Shown one piece after another: positions 33,491-47,926 of a stretch of 64,000 bases of DNA. The position numbers were made by a program, and so were the translations under genes. The DNA is taken from the NCBI RefSeq assembly GCF_030372105.1, contig NZ_JAUDBQ010000008.1:112018-176017 (forward strand). Direction: 5' to 3'. Origin of the DNA: Cellulomonas cellasea. Lineage in GTDB: Bacteria; Actinomycetota; Actinomycetes; Actinomycetales; Cellulomonadaceae. Below the pieces are notes generated by a model. It was not told where the DNA came from. It worked only from the letters and a program-made list of their open reading frames with translations, and ran no database searches. Each line of letters begins with the position of its first letter. Position 1 is the stretch's first letter.

Positions 33491-34279
33491 TCAGACGAGC
33501 TTGTTCTCGACGAGGTAGGCCGCCAATCGCAGGCCCGCCTCGCCGTCGTCGGTGACCAGCACGCGGTCCTCGCGCGCGGGCCGTGGCGCCGCCTCGAGGA
33601 CCTCCGTGCGCGCGCCCGCGGCGCCGACGGTGGCCGGGTCGACCCCCAGGTCGGCGAGCGTGAGGACGTCGACGGGCTTCTTGCGGGCCGCCATGATGCC
33701 CTTGAAGTTGGGGTAGCGCGGCTCGTTCGCCTGGTCGGTGACCGAGACGAGCGCCGGCAGCGGCGCCTCCAGCACCTCGGTGGCGTGGTCCAGCTCGCGG
33801 CGCACCCGCACCGTGCCGTCCGTGACGGCGACCTCGGCCGCGAGGGCCAGCAGCGGCAGGTCCAGCTCGGTGGCGAGCGCGGCGGGCAGCAGGGACGTGA
33901 GGCCGTCGAGCCCCGCCATCCCCGTCACCACCAGGTCGACGGGCTCCTGCTCGCCGAGGCGGCGCACGGCGGCGGCGAGCACCTTCGCGGTGCCGAACAC
34001 GTCGGAGCCGGCGATCGCGTCGTCGACGACGTGGACGGCCTGCTCGGCGCCCATCTGCAACGCCCTGCGCACCGCGTCCACCGCGTCGTCGGGGCCGACG
34101 GTCACGGCGACGACCTCGCCGCCGTGCTCCTCGACGAGGGCGAGGGCCGCCTCGACGGCGTTCTCGTCCAACTCGTTGAGGGTGCCGTCACCGCCGTCGC
34201 GGGCCATCCGGCCGTCGGGCTGGAGGGAGCGCTCTGACTGGATGTCCGGCACGTGCTTGACGCACACCACGATTCTCAC
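33491..34279 (-). CDS. etfB: Electron transfer flavoprotein beta subunit
   Basis: AMP-binding subunit of ETF. It has 262 residues starting RIVVCVKHVPDIQSER from a GTG. LNELDENAVEAALAL, the recognition-loop region DGLTSLLPAALATELDLPLL, and FKGIMAARKKPVDVLTLADLG are typical. A GGGAGG is about 13 bases before the start, rather far. An upstream extension of the open frame lacks family similarity and was not used. First gene of etfBA. Confidence 0.95.
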   Translation of the reverse strand: MRIVVCVKHVPDIQSERSLQPDGRMARDGGDGTLNELDENAVEAALALVEEHGGEVVAVTVGPDDAVDAVRRALQMGAEQAVHVVDDAIAGSDVFGTAKVLAAAVRRLGEQEPVDLVVTGMAGLDGLTSLLPAALATELDLPLLALAAEVAVTDGTVRVRRELDHATEVLEAPLPALVSVTDQANEPRYPNFKGIMAARKKPVDVLTLADLGVDPATVGAAGARTEVLEAAPRPAREDRVLVTDDGEAGLRLAAYLVENKLV

Positions 34280-34422
34280 CCGCGGAACGTTACCTCCCGG
34301 GGCGCGCGGACCCCAGCCCGCCTGCGTCACAGTCCCGCCCAGCGGACTGCGCGGACGCCCCGGAGGTCCGCCTGGGGAGGCCAGCGCGCGTCGGCCCCCG
34401 CCCGGCAGGTCAGAATGGCGGG

Positions 34423-36696
<2,274 letters not shown>

Positions 36697-36716
36697 CACG
36701 CCGCTACGCTGCGCGC

Positions 36717-38423
36717 ATGGCCGACACCGCCGTCAGTCCGCAGCACGTCCCGCAGCGCGCCACCGACGTGATCGTCGTGGGGGCCGGGCTCGCGGGGCTC
36801 GTCACCGCCGCCGAGCTCACCGCCGCCGGCAGGCACGTCACGCTGGTCGACGCGGAGGGCCCCGCGGCGCTGGGCGGCCAGGCCTGGTGGTCCTTCGGGG
36901 GCCTGTTCCTGGTCGACTCGCCCGAGCAGCGCCGGCTCGGCATCCGCGACTCCGCGGACCTCGCCCTGGCGGACTGGCTGGGCTCGGCGGACTTCGACGC
37001 GGGCGGCGCCCCGGGCGGCGGCGACGAGTGGTCGCGCGCCTGGGCCGAGGGCTTCATCGACTTCGCCGCGGGCGAGATGCGCCCCTGGCTGCACGCGCAG
37101 GGCGTGCGCTGGTTCCCGCTGGTGCAGTGGGCCGAGCGCGGCGGGTACCTGGCCGACGGGCACGGCAACTCCGTGCCCAGGTTCCACGTCACGTGGGGCA
37201 CCGGGCCGGGCATCCTCGAGCCGTTCGTGCGGGCGCTGCTCGACGCGCGCGCCGCGGGGCTCCTGACGGCGATGTTCCGGCGCCGGGTGACCGGGCTGGT
37301 GCTGACCGACGGGCGGGTCACGGGCGTGCGGGGGGACGTGCTGGCCGCCGACGGCGCCGCGCGCGGGGCGCCGAGCTCACGCGAGCCGGTGGGGCAGTTC
37401 GAGCTGGCCGCGAGCGCCGTGGTGATCGCCACGGGCGGCATCGGGGCCAACCACGACCTGGTGCGGGCGACCTGGGCGCAGGACGCGGGGCGGCTGCCGC
37501 AGCGGATGCTGTCGGGGGTGCCGGACCATGTGGACGGCTCGGGCATCGAGGCGGCCCGCGGGGCCGGAGCGGCGGTGGTCCACGAGGACCGCATGTGGCA
37601 CTACCCCGAGGGCGTCACGAACCACTCGCCGGTGTGGGGGCGCCATGGCATCCGCATCCTGCCCGGCCCGAGCTCGTTGTGGCTCGACGCCGACGGCCAC
37701 CGCCTGCCCCCGCCGCTGTTCCCGGGCTTCGACTCGTTGGGCGCCCTGCGGCACATCACGGGGCGCGGCGACGACCACTCCTGGTTCGTGCTGGACAAGA
37801 CGATCCTGGGCGCCGAGTTCGCGCTCTCCGGCTCGGAGCAGAACCCCGACCTGACCGGCAAGGACGTCGGCCTGCTGCTGCAGCGCGTGCGCCCCGGCGC
37901 CGTGGGGCCGGTGGAGGCCTTCGCCCAGCACTCGGAGGAGTTCCTGTGGGCGGACACGCCCGCGGAGCTCGCCGCCCGGATGAACACCCTGACGGGCACT
38001 GACCGCATCGACCCCGGCAAGCTCGCCCGGACCATCCGCGAGCGCGACCGCCAGGTGCGCACGGGCCTCGGCAAGGATCTGCAGGTCACCGCGACGGCGA
38101 TGGCCCGCCGGTATGTGGTGGACCGGCTGATCCGCGTCGCCAAGCCGCATGAGCTGCTCGACCCGGCGCACGGGCCGCTGCTCGCGGTGCGGCTGTCGGT
38201 GCTGACCCGCAAGACGCTCGGCGGGCTGCTCACCGACACCGACGGCCAGGTGCTGCGCCCGGGTGGCGGCGCGCTGCCCGGGCTGTTCGCGGTCGGCGAG
38301 GCCGCGGGCTTCGGCGGCGGAGGCGCCCACGGCCGGCGCGCGCTCGAGGGCACGTTCCTGGGCGGCTGCCTGTTCACCGGGCGCACCACCGGCAGGGCGC
38401 TCGCCGACCAGCTCAGCGGCTGA
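36717..38423 (+). CDS. FAD-dependent oxidoreductase (fumarate reductase/KstD-like flavoprotein)
   Basis: A 568-residue flavoprotein. VIVVGAGLAGLVTAAELTAAGRHVTLVDAEG (residues about 18-48) is the dinucleotide-binding fold. VVIATGGIGANHDLVR and GLFAVGEAAGFGGGGAHGRRALEGTFLGGCLFTGRTTGRAL complete the FAD site of the fumarate reductase/3-ketosteroid dehydrogenase superfamily (FAD_binding_2). The substrate is not predictable. It follows glgX by 20 bases and is probably co-transcribed, though no metabolic link is obvious. Confidence 0.85.
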   Translation: MADTAVSPQHVPQRATDVIVVGAGLAGLVTAAELTAAGRHVTLVDAEGPAALGGQAWWSFGGLFLVDSPEQRRLGIRDSADLALADWLGSADFDAGGAPGGGDEWSRAWAEGFIDFAAGEMRPWLHAQGVRWFPLVQWAERGGYLADGHGNSVPRFHVTWGTGPGILEPFVRALLDARAAGLLTAMFRRRVTGLVLTDGRVTGVRGDVLAADGAARGAPSSREPVGQFELAASAVVIATGGIGANHDLVRATWAQDAGRLPQRMLSGVPDHVDGSGIEAARGAGAAVVHEDRMWHYPEGVTNHSPVWGRHGIRILPGPSSLWLDADGHRLPPPLFPGFDSLGALRHITGRGDDHSWFVLDKTILGAEFALSGSEQNPDLTGKDVGLLLQRVRPGAVGPVEAFAQHSEEFLWADTPAELAARMNTLTGTDRIDPGKLARTIRERDRQVRTGLGKDLQVTATAMARRYVVDRLIRVAKPHELLDPAHGPLLAVRLSVLTRKTLGGLLTDTDGQVLRPGGGALPGLFAVGEAAGFGGGGAHGRRALEGTFLGGCLFTGRTTGRALADQLSG

Positions 38424-38444
38424 GCCGGCGGGCGCCCTGCGGGG

Positions 38445-41021
38445 TCAGCTCACGGCGTTGGCGACCAGCCCCACGTCGGCCACGGATGTCAGCCCACGGT
38501 GCCGGGGCACGATCCGCACGGTGTACCCGAACGACCCGGACGACTCGAGGCGCACGGTGCCCGCGAACGCGTAACGGCCCACCTCGAACGCCTCGGCGAC
38601 CTGCAGCGCCGACACCGCGAAGGTGGACAGCTCGTCGTCCTCCCGCACGTGGCCGTGCAGCACCTGCACCTCGACGTCCTGCGGGGTGAGCTCGCCCAGG
38701 GAGATATACGCCTTGACGTGCATCTCGTCGCCGACCTGCGGCACGTCGCTCACACCGCCGGACTCGACGTGGTCCACGCGCACCTGGGCCCAGCCGGCCC
38801 GCACCCGCTCCTTCCAGCGCGCGAGCTCGCGCGCGCCGGCGAAGTCGTCGGCCTCGAGGTCCTGGCCGGCGACAGCGGCGGGCACGTACAGGTGGCGCAC
38901 GTAGTCGGCGACCATGCGGGTCGCCTGGACCTTCGGCCCGAGGGTGGCCAGCGTGTGGCGGACCATCTCGAGCCAGTGCACCGGCAGGCCGCGCTCGTCG
39001 CGGTCGTAGAACCGGGCGGCGACCTGGTGCTCGATGAGGTCGTACAGCGCCGCAGCCTCGAGGTCGTCGCGGCGCTCGGGGTCGTCGACGCCGTCGGCGG
39101 TGGGGATGGCCCAGCCGTTCTCGCCGTCGAACCACTCGTCCCACCAGCCGTCGAGCACGGACAGGTTGAGGCCGCCGTTGAGGGCGGACTTCATCCCGGA
39201 CGTGCCGGAGGCCTCCAGCGGGCGCAGCGGGTTGTTGAGCCACACGTCGCAGCCCGGCAGCAGGGTCTGCGCCATCCCGATGTCGTAGTTCGGCAGGAAG
39301 ACGATGCGGTGGCGCACATCCGGCTCGTCCGCGAAGCGCACGAGCTGCTGGATGAGGCGCTTGCCCTGGTCGTCGGCGGGGTGGGACTTGCCGGCGACGA
39401 TGAGCTGCACGGGGCGCTCGGGGTCGGTGAGCAGCGCGCGCAGCCGCACGGGGTCCCGCAGCATCAGCGTGAGCCGCTTGTACGTCGGCACACGACGCGC
39501 GAATCCGATGGTGAGGACGTCGGGCGAGAGGACCTCGTCCAGCCAGCCCAGCTCGGCCGGGCTCGCGCCGCGCTGGTGCCAGGACGACCCGACCCGGTCG
39601 CGCGCGTCGGCGACCAGCTGGGCGCGCAGCTCGTGGCGCACCTGCCACAGCTCGGCGTCCGTCACGCCGTCCGGCCGCAGCCAGCCGGCGCCGGAGGCGA
39701 CCTCCTCCGGGGTGAGCCGTGCGGCGGCCAGGTCGGCCAGCCTGCGGTCCACCCACGTCGGGGAGTGCACGCCGTTGGTGATGGAGCCGATCGGCACCTC
39801 CGCCGCGTCGAACCCCTCCCACAGGCCGTTGAACATGTTCCGGGACACGTCGCCGTGCAGCAGCGAGACGCCGTTGGCGCGGCCGCCGAGGCGCAGGCCC
39901 AGCACCGCCATGTTGAACAGCAGCGGGTCGCCGCCCTCGTAGTCCTCGGCGCCCAGCTCGAGCACACGCTCCACGGGCACGCCCTCGACGGCGTTGTCCC
40001 CGCCGAAGTACTGGCCGACGAGCCGCGCCTCGAAGCGGTCGATGCCGGCGGGCACCGGGGTGTGCGTGGTGAACACCGTCGACGCGCGCACGGCCTCGCG
40101 CGCCGCGTCGAAGTCCAGGCCCTTGTCGGTGACGAGCTCGCGGATGCGCTCCACGCCGAGGAGGCCCGCGTGGCCCTCGTTCATGTGGAAGACCTCGGGG
40201 GCGGGCGCCCCGGTGAGCCGCGACCACAGGCGCAGCGCGCGGACCCCGCCGACGCCCAGCAGCAGCTCCTGCTGCAGCCGGTACTCGCCGCCGCCGCCGT
40301 AGAGGCGGTCGGTCACCTTGCGGGCGAGCTCGTCGTTCTCGGGGACGTCGGAGTCGAGCAGCAGCAGCGGGATCCGGCCGACGGCGGCGGACCAGATGTG
40401 CGCGTGCAGCGTGCGACCGCCCGGCAGGGAGATGCTCACCTGCGCCGGGGTCCCGTCGTCCTCGCGCAGCAGCCGCAGCGGCAGCCCGTCCGGGTCGAGC
40501 ACCGGGTACGTCTCGAGCTGCCAGCCGTCGCGGGTGAGCGACTGCTTGAAGTAGCCGGAGCCGTAGAGCAGCCCGACGCCCACGATCGGCACGCCGAGGT
40601 CGGAGGCGCTCTTGAGGTGGTCGCCGGCCAGGATGCCGAGCCCGCCCGAGTACTGCGGCAGCACCGAGGTGATGCCGTACTCCGGCGAGAAGTAGGCGAT
40701 CGAGGCGGGCAGGTCCTCGGGGTCCTGCTCCTGGTACCAGCGGGGCGCGGTGAGGTAGCGCCGCAGATCGGCGGCGGCGGCGTGCACCCGCCCGACGAAC
40801 GCCTCATCGGCGGCGAGCGCGGCGAGCCGGCCCGGCTCGAGCGCGCCCAGCAGCGCGACGGGGTCCCCGCCCACCTGATCCCAGAGATCCTGGTCGATGG
40901 CCGCGAACAGGTCCCGGGTGGGCGCATGCCACGACCAGCGCAGGTTGTGGGCCAGCTCGTCGAGATCGGCGAGCTCAGCCGGCAGAACAGTGCGGACGGT
41001 GAATCGTCGGATTGCTCTCAC
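38445..41021 (-). CDS. glgP: Alpha-glucan phosphorylase (GT35, DUF3417 type)
   Basis: PLP-dependent phosphorylase releasing glucose-1-phosphate from alpha-1,4-glucan. It has 858 residues of the shorter actinobacterial type with an N-terminal DUF3417 domain (AELADLDELAHNLRWSWHAPTRDLF). IAYFSPEYGI...LPQYSGGLGILAGDHLKSASDLG and LNNPLRPLEASGTSGMKSALNGGLNLSVLDGWWDEW mark the active site; the Lys of SGTSGMKSALNG carries PLP. The GTG start (RAIRRFTVRTVLPAEL) is used because the longer open frame upstream would overlap glgE. It is divergent from glgE, 163 bases away. Confidence 0.94.
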   Translation of the reverse strand: MRAIRRFTVRTVLPAELADLDELAHNLRWSWHAPTRDLFAAIDQDLWDQVGGDPVALLGALEPGRLAALAADEAFVGRVHAAAADLRRYLTAPRWYQEQDPEDLPASIAYFSPEYGITSVLPQYSGGLGILAGDHLKSASDLGVPIVGVGLLYGSGYFKQSLTRDGWQLETYPVLDPDGLPLRLLREDDGTPAQVSISLPGGRTLHAHIWSAAVGRIPLLLLDSDVPENDELARKVTDRLYGGGGEYRLQQELLLGVGGVRALRLWSRLTGAPAPEVFHMNEGHAGLLGVERIRELVTDKGLDFDAAREAVRASTVFTTHTPVPAGIDRFEARLVGQYFGGDNAVEGVPVERVLELGAEDYEGGDPLLFNMAVLGLRLGGRANGVSLLHGDVSRNMFNGLWEGFDAAEVPIGSITNGVHSPTWVDRRLADLAAARLTPEEVASGAGWLRPDGVTDAELWQVRHELRAQLVADARDRVGSSWHQRGASPAELGWLDEVLSPDVLTIGFARRVPTYKRLTLMLRDPVRLRALLTDPERPVQLIVAGKSHPADDQGKRLIQQLVRFADEPDVRHRIVFLPNYDIGMAQTLLPGCDVWLNNPLRPLEASGTSGMKSALNGGLNLSVLDGWWDEWFDGENGWAIPTADGVDDPERRDDLEAAALYDLIEHQVAARFYDRDERGLPVHWLEMVRHTLATLGPKVQATRMVADYVRHLYVPAAVAGQDLEADDFAGARELARWKERVRAGWAQVRVDHVESGGVSDVPQVGDEMHVKAYISLGELTPQDVEVQVLHGHVREDDELSTFAVSALQVAEAFEVGRYAFAGTVRLESSGSFGYTVRIVPRHRGLTSVADVGLVANAVS

Positions 41022-41184
41022 CTGCCCGACACTACGCAGGTCAACCCCCTGCGCACACCCCGAACGCGCCGCTGATGCGCCCGGGCGCGTCGGGGCCGCC
41101 CGCCGGGGCGCGGGCGCCGCCCGACCTGGGGCTCGCCGTGTCCAGCGGATGCTCTGACCACCGCGGAGTGGATAGGTTCGGACC

Positions 41185-43274
41185 GTGACGCAGACACCAC
41201 CGCAGGTCCCCCCAACGACGCCGCGTCGCGCCCGCACCTCGGCACTCCCCCAGCCGCACGCTGACGGGCCCCCGATCGGGCGCATCCCCGTGGTCGACCT
41301 CTCCCCCGTCGTGGACGCCGGCCGATGGCCCGCCAAGGCCGTTGTCGGCGAGGCGGTGCCGATCCGCGCCACCGTCTTCCGCGAGGGCCACGACGCCGTC
41401 GCCGCCACCGCCGTGCTGGTGGGCCCGGACGGCCGCGACCGTTCGCGCACCCGCATGGTGGACATCGCCCCGGGCCTGGACCGGTTCGAGGGCCGGCTGG
41501 CGCCCGACTCCGTGGGCCTGTGGGGCTTCCGGGTGGAGGGCTGGTCCGACCCGTACGGGACGTGGACGCATGACGCGTCGATCAAGGTCGAGGCGGGGAT
41601 CGACGTCGAGCTGATGCTCGCCGAGGGCGCGTTGCTGCTCGAGCGCGCGGCCACGCGCGGCGAGGACGGGCGCCTGCCCGAGCCGGCCGCCCAGGTGCTG
41701 CTCGGCGCGGTGAAGGCCCTGCGGGACACCAGCAGGCCCCCGCAGGCCCGGCTCGCCGCGGCGTTGAGCGACCCGGTGCGCGCCGTGCTCGACGAGCACC
41801 CGCTGCGCGACCTGGTCAGCCCGTCGCCGGTGTACCCGCTGCAGGTGGACCGCGAGCTGGCGCTCGCGGGCGCCTGGTACGAGATGTTCCCGAGGTCCGC
41901 GGGGGCCGTCCGGGACCCGGAGACCGGCGAGTGGACCTCCGGCACGTTCCGCACCGCTGCCCTCGAGCTGCCGCGCATCGCCGAGCTGGGCTTCGACTTC
42001 GTGTACCTGACGCCGGTGCACCCCATCGGCACGACCTACCGCAAGGGCCGGAACAACTCGCTGACGGCCCTGCCCGGGGAGCCGGGCTCGCCGTACGCGA
42101 TCGGCTCGCCGGACGGCGGCCACGACGCGATCGAGCCGTCGCTGGGCACGTTCGAGGACTTCGACGCGTTCGTGGCCACCGCGCGGGGCCTCGGCCTCGA
42201 GGTGGCCCTGGACTTGGCGCTGCAGGCGTCCCCGGACCACCCGTGGGTCACCGAGCACCCCGAGTGGTTCACCACCCGCGCGGACGGCACCATCGCCTAC
42301 GCGGAGAACCCGCCCAAGAAGTACCAGGACATCTACCCGCTCAACTTCGACAACGACCCCGAGGGCATCTACCAGGAGATCCGCCGGGTGCTGCAGGTGT
42401 GGATCGACCACGGGGTCACGGCCTTCCGCGTGGACAACCCGCACACCAAGCCGCTGCCGTTCTGGGAGCGGCTGCTCGCGGACGTGCGGGCCAGCCACCC
42501 GGAGGTGATCTTCCTGTCGGAGGCGTTCACCCGGCCGGCGATGATGCTGAACCTGGCGCGGATCGGCTTCCACCAGTCGTACACGTACTTCACGTGGCGC
42601 AACTCCAAGCCCGAGATCGAGGAGTACCTGCGCGAGGTGTCCGGCGAGCAGGGCTCGTGGATGCGGCCGAGCTTCTGGCCGACGACGCACGACATCCTGC
42701 CGCCGTACCTGCAGCAGGGCGGCGTCGCGGGCTTCGCGGTGCGGGCCGTGCTCGCCGCGCTGGGGTCGCCGACGTGGGGCGTGTACTCCGGGTACGAGCT
42801 CATCGAGAACGTGCCCCGCCCGGGTGTCGAGGAGCAGATCGACAACGAGAAGTACGAGTTCAAGCCGCGCGACTGGAGCCGCGCCGACCAGTTCGGCATC
42901 GCCGAGCTGATCCGCCGGCTCAACGAGATCCGCCACCAGCACCCGGCGCTGCGCCAGCTCCGCGACCTCACCGTGCACCCCACCACCGACGACGCGCTGG
43001 TGTGCTTCTCGCGGAGCCTGTCCGCCCAGGACTCGCCGACCGGCAGGCCGGACACCATCATCGTCGTGGTGAACCTCGACCCGTTCCAGACCCGCGAGGG
43101 CCTGGTCCACCTCGACCTGGCCGCCTTGGGGCTGCCCCGCCCCGGCAGCGACCCCACAGGCCTCTTCGTGGCGCACGACATCCTCTCGGACGAGACCTAC
43201 GCCTGGGGGTCGGAGGTCTACGTGCGGCTGGACCCGGCCGTCCGGGTCGCGCACGTCGTCCAGGCGGACCCGGC

Positions 43275-43278
<4 letters not shown>
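41185..43278 (+). CDS. glgE: Alpha-1,4-glucan:maltose-1-phosphate maltosyltransferase
   Basis: Extends alpha-1,4-glucan with maltosyl units from maltose-1-phosphate. It has 697 residues of the GH13_3 subfamily. [24 protein letters not shown] is the GlgE-type N-terminal domain. Catalytic residues sit in [19 protein letters not shown] (nucleophile Asp), [11 protein letters not shown] (Glu) and [12 protein letters not shown] (Asp). It has the characteristic [19 protein letters not shown] and [10 protein letters not shown]. The GTG start is used. Its stop overlaps the treS start, forming the coupled glgE-treS-mak operon. Confidence 0.97.
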
Positions 43279-45037
<1,759 letters not shown>

Positions 45038-45041
<4 letters not shown>

Positions 45042-46453
45042 TGACAACGCCCGGCGCCCCTGACGACCTCGCGGACGAGGAGCTCGTGCGGCTGCTCGCG
45101 GACTGGCTCCCCGAGCGGCGCTGGTTCCCGGTCAAGGGGGTCGTGGCCGCCCTGGACCTGGTGGGCGCCCGCGACCTGCGCGATCCCCGCGACGAGGCCC
45201 GCGTGCGGATCTTGTTCGTGCGCGCCACGGCGCCGGGCACGGACGTGGTGCTGCAGATACCCGTGACGCTGCGCACACCGGGCGGGAGGGACGGGATCAC
45301 GCGGATCGGCGTGATCGGCGACCCCCCGCTGGAGGTGCATGACGGCTGTGGGGACCCGGCCTTCCTGCGCGCCTGGCTGGCCGCCGCGGACGGCCCCGGC
45401 GCCGCCGTCGACCCGCAGCGCGCGCGGGTGCTCACCGGCGAGCAGTCGAACACGTCGATCGTGCTGCCCGCCCTGGACGCTGGCGAGGACGCGGCCGCGG
45501 GCGGCCTGCCGCCGGGCCCGGCCATCCTCAAGGTCTTCCGCACGTTGTCCCCCGGCGACAACCCGGACGTCGACGTGCCCCGGGCCCTCGCGGCGCACGG
45601 GTGGCGGCATGTGCCGCGGCCGTTGGGCTGGCTCGACGGGACGTGGCCGGACCGGTCGGAGGTCGCCGAGGGCCATCTCGCGGTGCTCAGCCAGTTCCTG
45701 GCCGGCGCGCAGGACGGCTTCGAGCTCGCCTGCGCGATGGCGGGGCGGGGCGAGTCGTTCGCCGCGCATGCCCGCGCGCTCGGCGGGGTCGTGGCCGGCA
45801 TGCACGGGGCCCTCGCCGCCGCGCTCCCCGTGCCGCCGCCGCCGGCCACCGTGCACCGCGCGAGCTCCGTCGCGCAGGCCGTGCGGGACAGATTCCGTTG
45901 GGCCGCGGCCGCGGTGCCCGTGCTCGACAAGTTCGCGGGCGCCGTCGAGGACCTCGCCGTCCGCACCCAGCATCTGGACCGCTTGCCCGCCCCGCAGCGC
46001 ATCCACGGCGACCTGCACCTGGGCCAGGCGCTCTACGCCGACGACCTCTGGTTCATCACCGACTTCGAGGGCGAGCCGCTGGCGCCGGTGGCGGCCCGCA
46101 CCCGCCCCGACCTGGCGCTGCGGGACGTGGCCGGGATGCTGCGCTCCTTCGACTACGCGGCGGCCGTGGGCGCGGCGAGCGGCGCCGACGGCATCCCCGA
46201 CGAGGCCGCGGCGCAGGCATGGACGGACTCCGCCCGGCAGGGCCTGCTCGTCGGCTACCGCGACGCCCGGCTGAGCGCGCGGCCGCAGGACGGCGCCGAC
46301 GGCGACCCGGACGCGATCAGCCTGGAGACCCGTGCCCAGCTCCTGCGCGCGCTCGAGCTCGACAAGGCGCTGTACGAGGCGGTGTACGAGGCCCGCAACC
46401 GGCCCGCGTGGCTGCCCATCCCGCTGATGGCGATCACCCGGCTGCTCGCCTGA
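45038..46453 (+). CDS. mak: Maltokinase
   Basis: Phosphorylates maltose to maltose-1-phosphate for GlgE. It has 471 residues. The N-terminal cap domain ([15 protein letters not shown]) and the kinase motifs HGDLHLGQ (323-330) and TDFEGEP (341-347) fit the Mak/Pep2 family. Its ATG overlaps the treS stop by 4 bases. In many actinobacteria glgB follows directly; here the converging ROK regulator gene follows 37 bases later. The two stop codons lie in an inverted repeat (GCCTGAGCG/CGCTCAGGC) that might act as a weak terminator. Confidence 0.95.
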
Positions 46454-46490
46454 GCGCGACGGGCCGTCAGGCTGAGGCACGTGCTACCGC

Positions 46491-47747
46491 TCAGGCCAGG
46501 GTTTGCACCGGCTTCCCGTCGCCCTCGGCCATGAGCTCCGCGGGGATCCGCAGGCCCGACTGCCGCGGCGCCAGCTCGCTCTGCAGCACGAGCGCCGCAG
46601 CGCCCACCGCGGCGGCCTCGGACGCGTTCGAGGAGATCGTCACCCGCACCGGGTGGCTGCCCCGCGCGAAGAACGAGCGCCCGAGCTGGTCCTCGACGGT
46701 GGGCAGGTAGATGGAGCCCGCGAGCGCGAACGACGGCCCGGTGAGGACCACCAGGTCGAGGTCCATCACGTTCGCCAGCGTCTGGGCCGCGACGCCGATG
46801 AACCGGGCCGACCGCTGCAGGATCTCCTGCGCGGCGGGCTCCCCGCGCAGCGCGGCGCGGGCCACGGCCGCGAACTGCTCGGCGATGGTGCGGTCCGGCT
46901 GGCCGAGGTCGAGGCCCTGGGCCTGCGCGGCGGCGACCACGGCTGCGGGCCCGGCGAGCGCCTCGACGCAGCCCTGGCTGCCGCACCAGCACTCCGGCCC
47001 GTCCACGTCCACGCAGATGTGGCCGACCTCCCCCGCGTTGGAGGACGAGCCCCGGTAGACGGTGCCGTTGACGAGCACGCCGGCGCCGATGCCGGTGCCC
47101 ATGTACAGCGCAGCGAACGCGGACGTGGTCTCGATGCCGCCGGCCCAGTACTCGCCGATCGCGGCGGCCGTCGCGTCGTTGTCGAGCAGCACGGGCACCC
47201 CGACGGCGTCCTCGAGCGCGTCGCCGAGCGGGTAGTCGGCCCACCGCTGCATGATCGGCGGCGCCAACACCATGCCGACGGACGCCGTGATCGGCCCGGG
47301 CGAGACCACGCCGATGCCGAGCACGCGGGCGTGGTCGACCCCGACGCGGGTGATCATCGCGTCGATCTCCCCGACCATGCGGGTGACGACCTCCTGCGGG
47401 TCGTCCGAGCCCGCGCCGGACTTGCGCCAGCGGCCCACGATCGCCCCGCCGAGGTTCGCGAGCACGTAGGTGATGCCCGCGTGGTCGAGGTGCACCCCCA
47501 CGGCGTACCGGGCGTTCGGGTCGAGCCGCAGCAGCCTGCGGGGCTTCCCGCCGGTGGACTCGGCCTGCCCCGCCTCGACGACGAGCCCCTCATTCATCAG
47601 GCGGCGCACCACCGTGGAGATGGTGGCGCCGGTGAGCCCGGTGGCATGGGTGAGCTCGACCCGGCTGATGGTGCCGGCGGCCCGGATGACGTCGAGGATC
47701 GCCGATCGGCTGCTGGTGTGTGCCATGCCGAGGCTGGTGCTGCTCAC
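46491..47747 (-). CDS. ROK-family transcriptional regulator
   Basis: A 418-residue NagC/XylR-type repressor. The N-terminal winged helix (residues about 10-75: SAILDVIRAAGTISRVELTHATGLTGATISTVVRRLMNEGLV) is followed by a sugar-kinase-like ROK domain with AVGVHLDHAGI, VLLDNDATAAAIGEYW, YMGTGIGAGVLVNG and the zinc motif CWCGSQGCVEALAG. AGGAG lies 9 bases before the GTG start. It sits at the end of the galactomannan transporter operon, from which it is separated by 179 bases, and is the best candidate regulator for the shared promoter motif there. Confidence 0.9.
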   Translation of the reverse strand: MSSTSLGMAHTSSRSAILDVIRAAGTISRVELTHATGLTGATISTVVRRLMNEGLVVEAGQAESTGGKPRRLLRLDPNARYAVGVHLDHAGITYVLANLGGAIVGRWRKSGAGSDDPQEVVTRMVGEIDAMITRVGVDHARVLGIGVVSPGPITASVGMVLAPPIMQRWADYPLGDALEDAVGVPVLLDNDATAAAIGEYWAGGIETTSAFAALYMGTGIGAGVLVNGTVYRGSSSNAGEVGHICVDVDGPECWCGSQGCVEALAGPAAVVAAAQAQGLDLGQPDRTIAEQFAAVARAALRGEPAAQEILQRSARFIGVAAQTLANVMDLDLVVLTGPSFALAGSIYLPTVEDQLGRSFFARGSHPVRVTISSNASEAAAVGAAALVLQSELAPRQSGLRIPAELMAEGDGKPVQTLA

Positions 47748-47926
47748 GCTGGGTCTCCTGTCCGGCTGTGCGCGGGATCTGGACGGCTGCGCGCCGTGCC
47801 GACTGGGCCACGACGTGGCGTCGCCCGGGGACCGCGAGTCCACCGAATTCGTTCGATCGCCACAGCGTGCCACAGGATCGTGGGCCGTCCGCCGCGCTTT
47901 CCCCCGACTGCCACGCGCGGGTTCCG

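Noticed and set aside
41022..42032. N-terminal extension of glgP across the start of glgE
   Set aside because: The extension has no family similarity, overlaps glgE on the other strand, and the GTG at 41021 gives the normal phosphorylase N-terminus.
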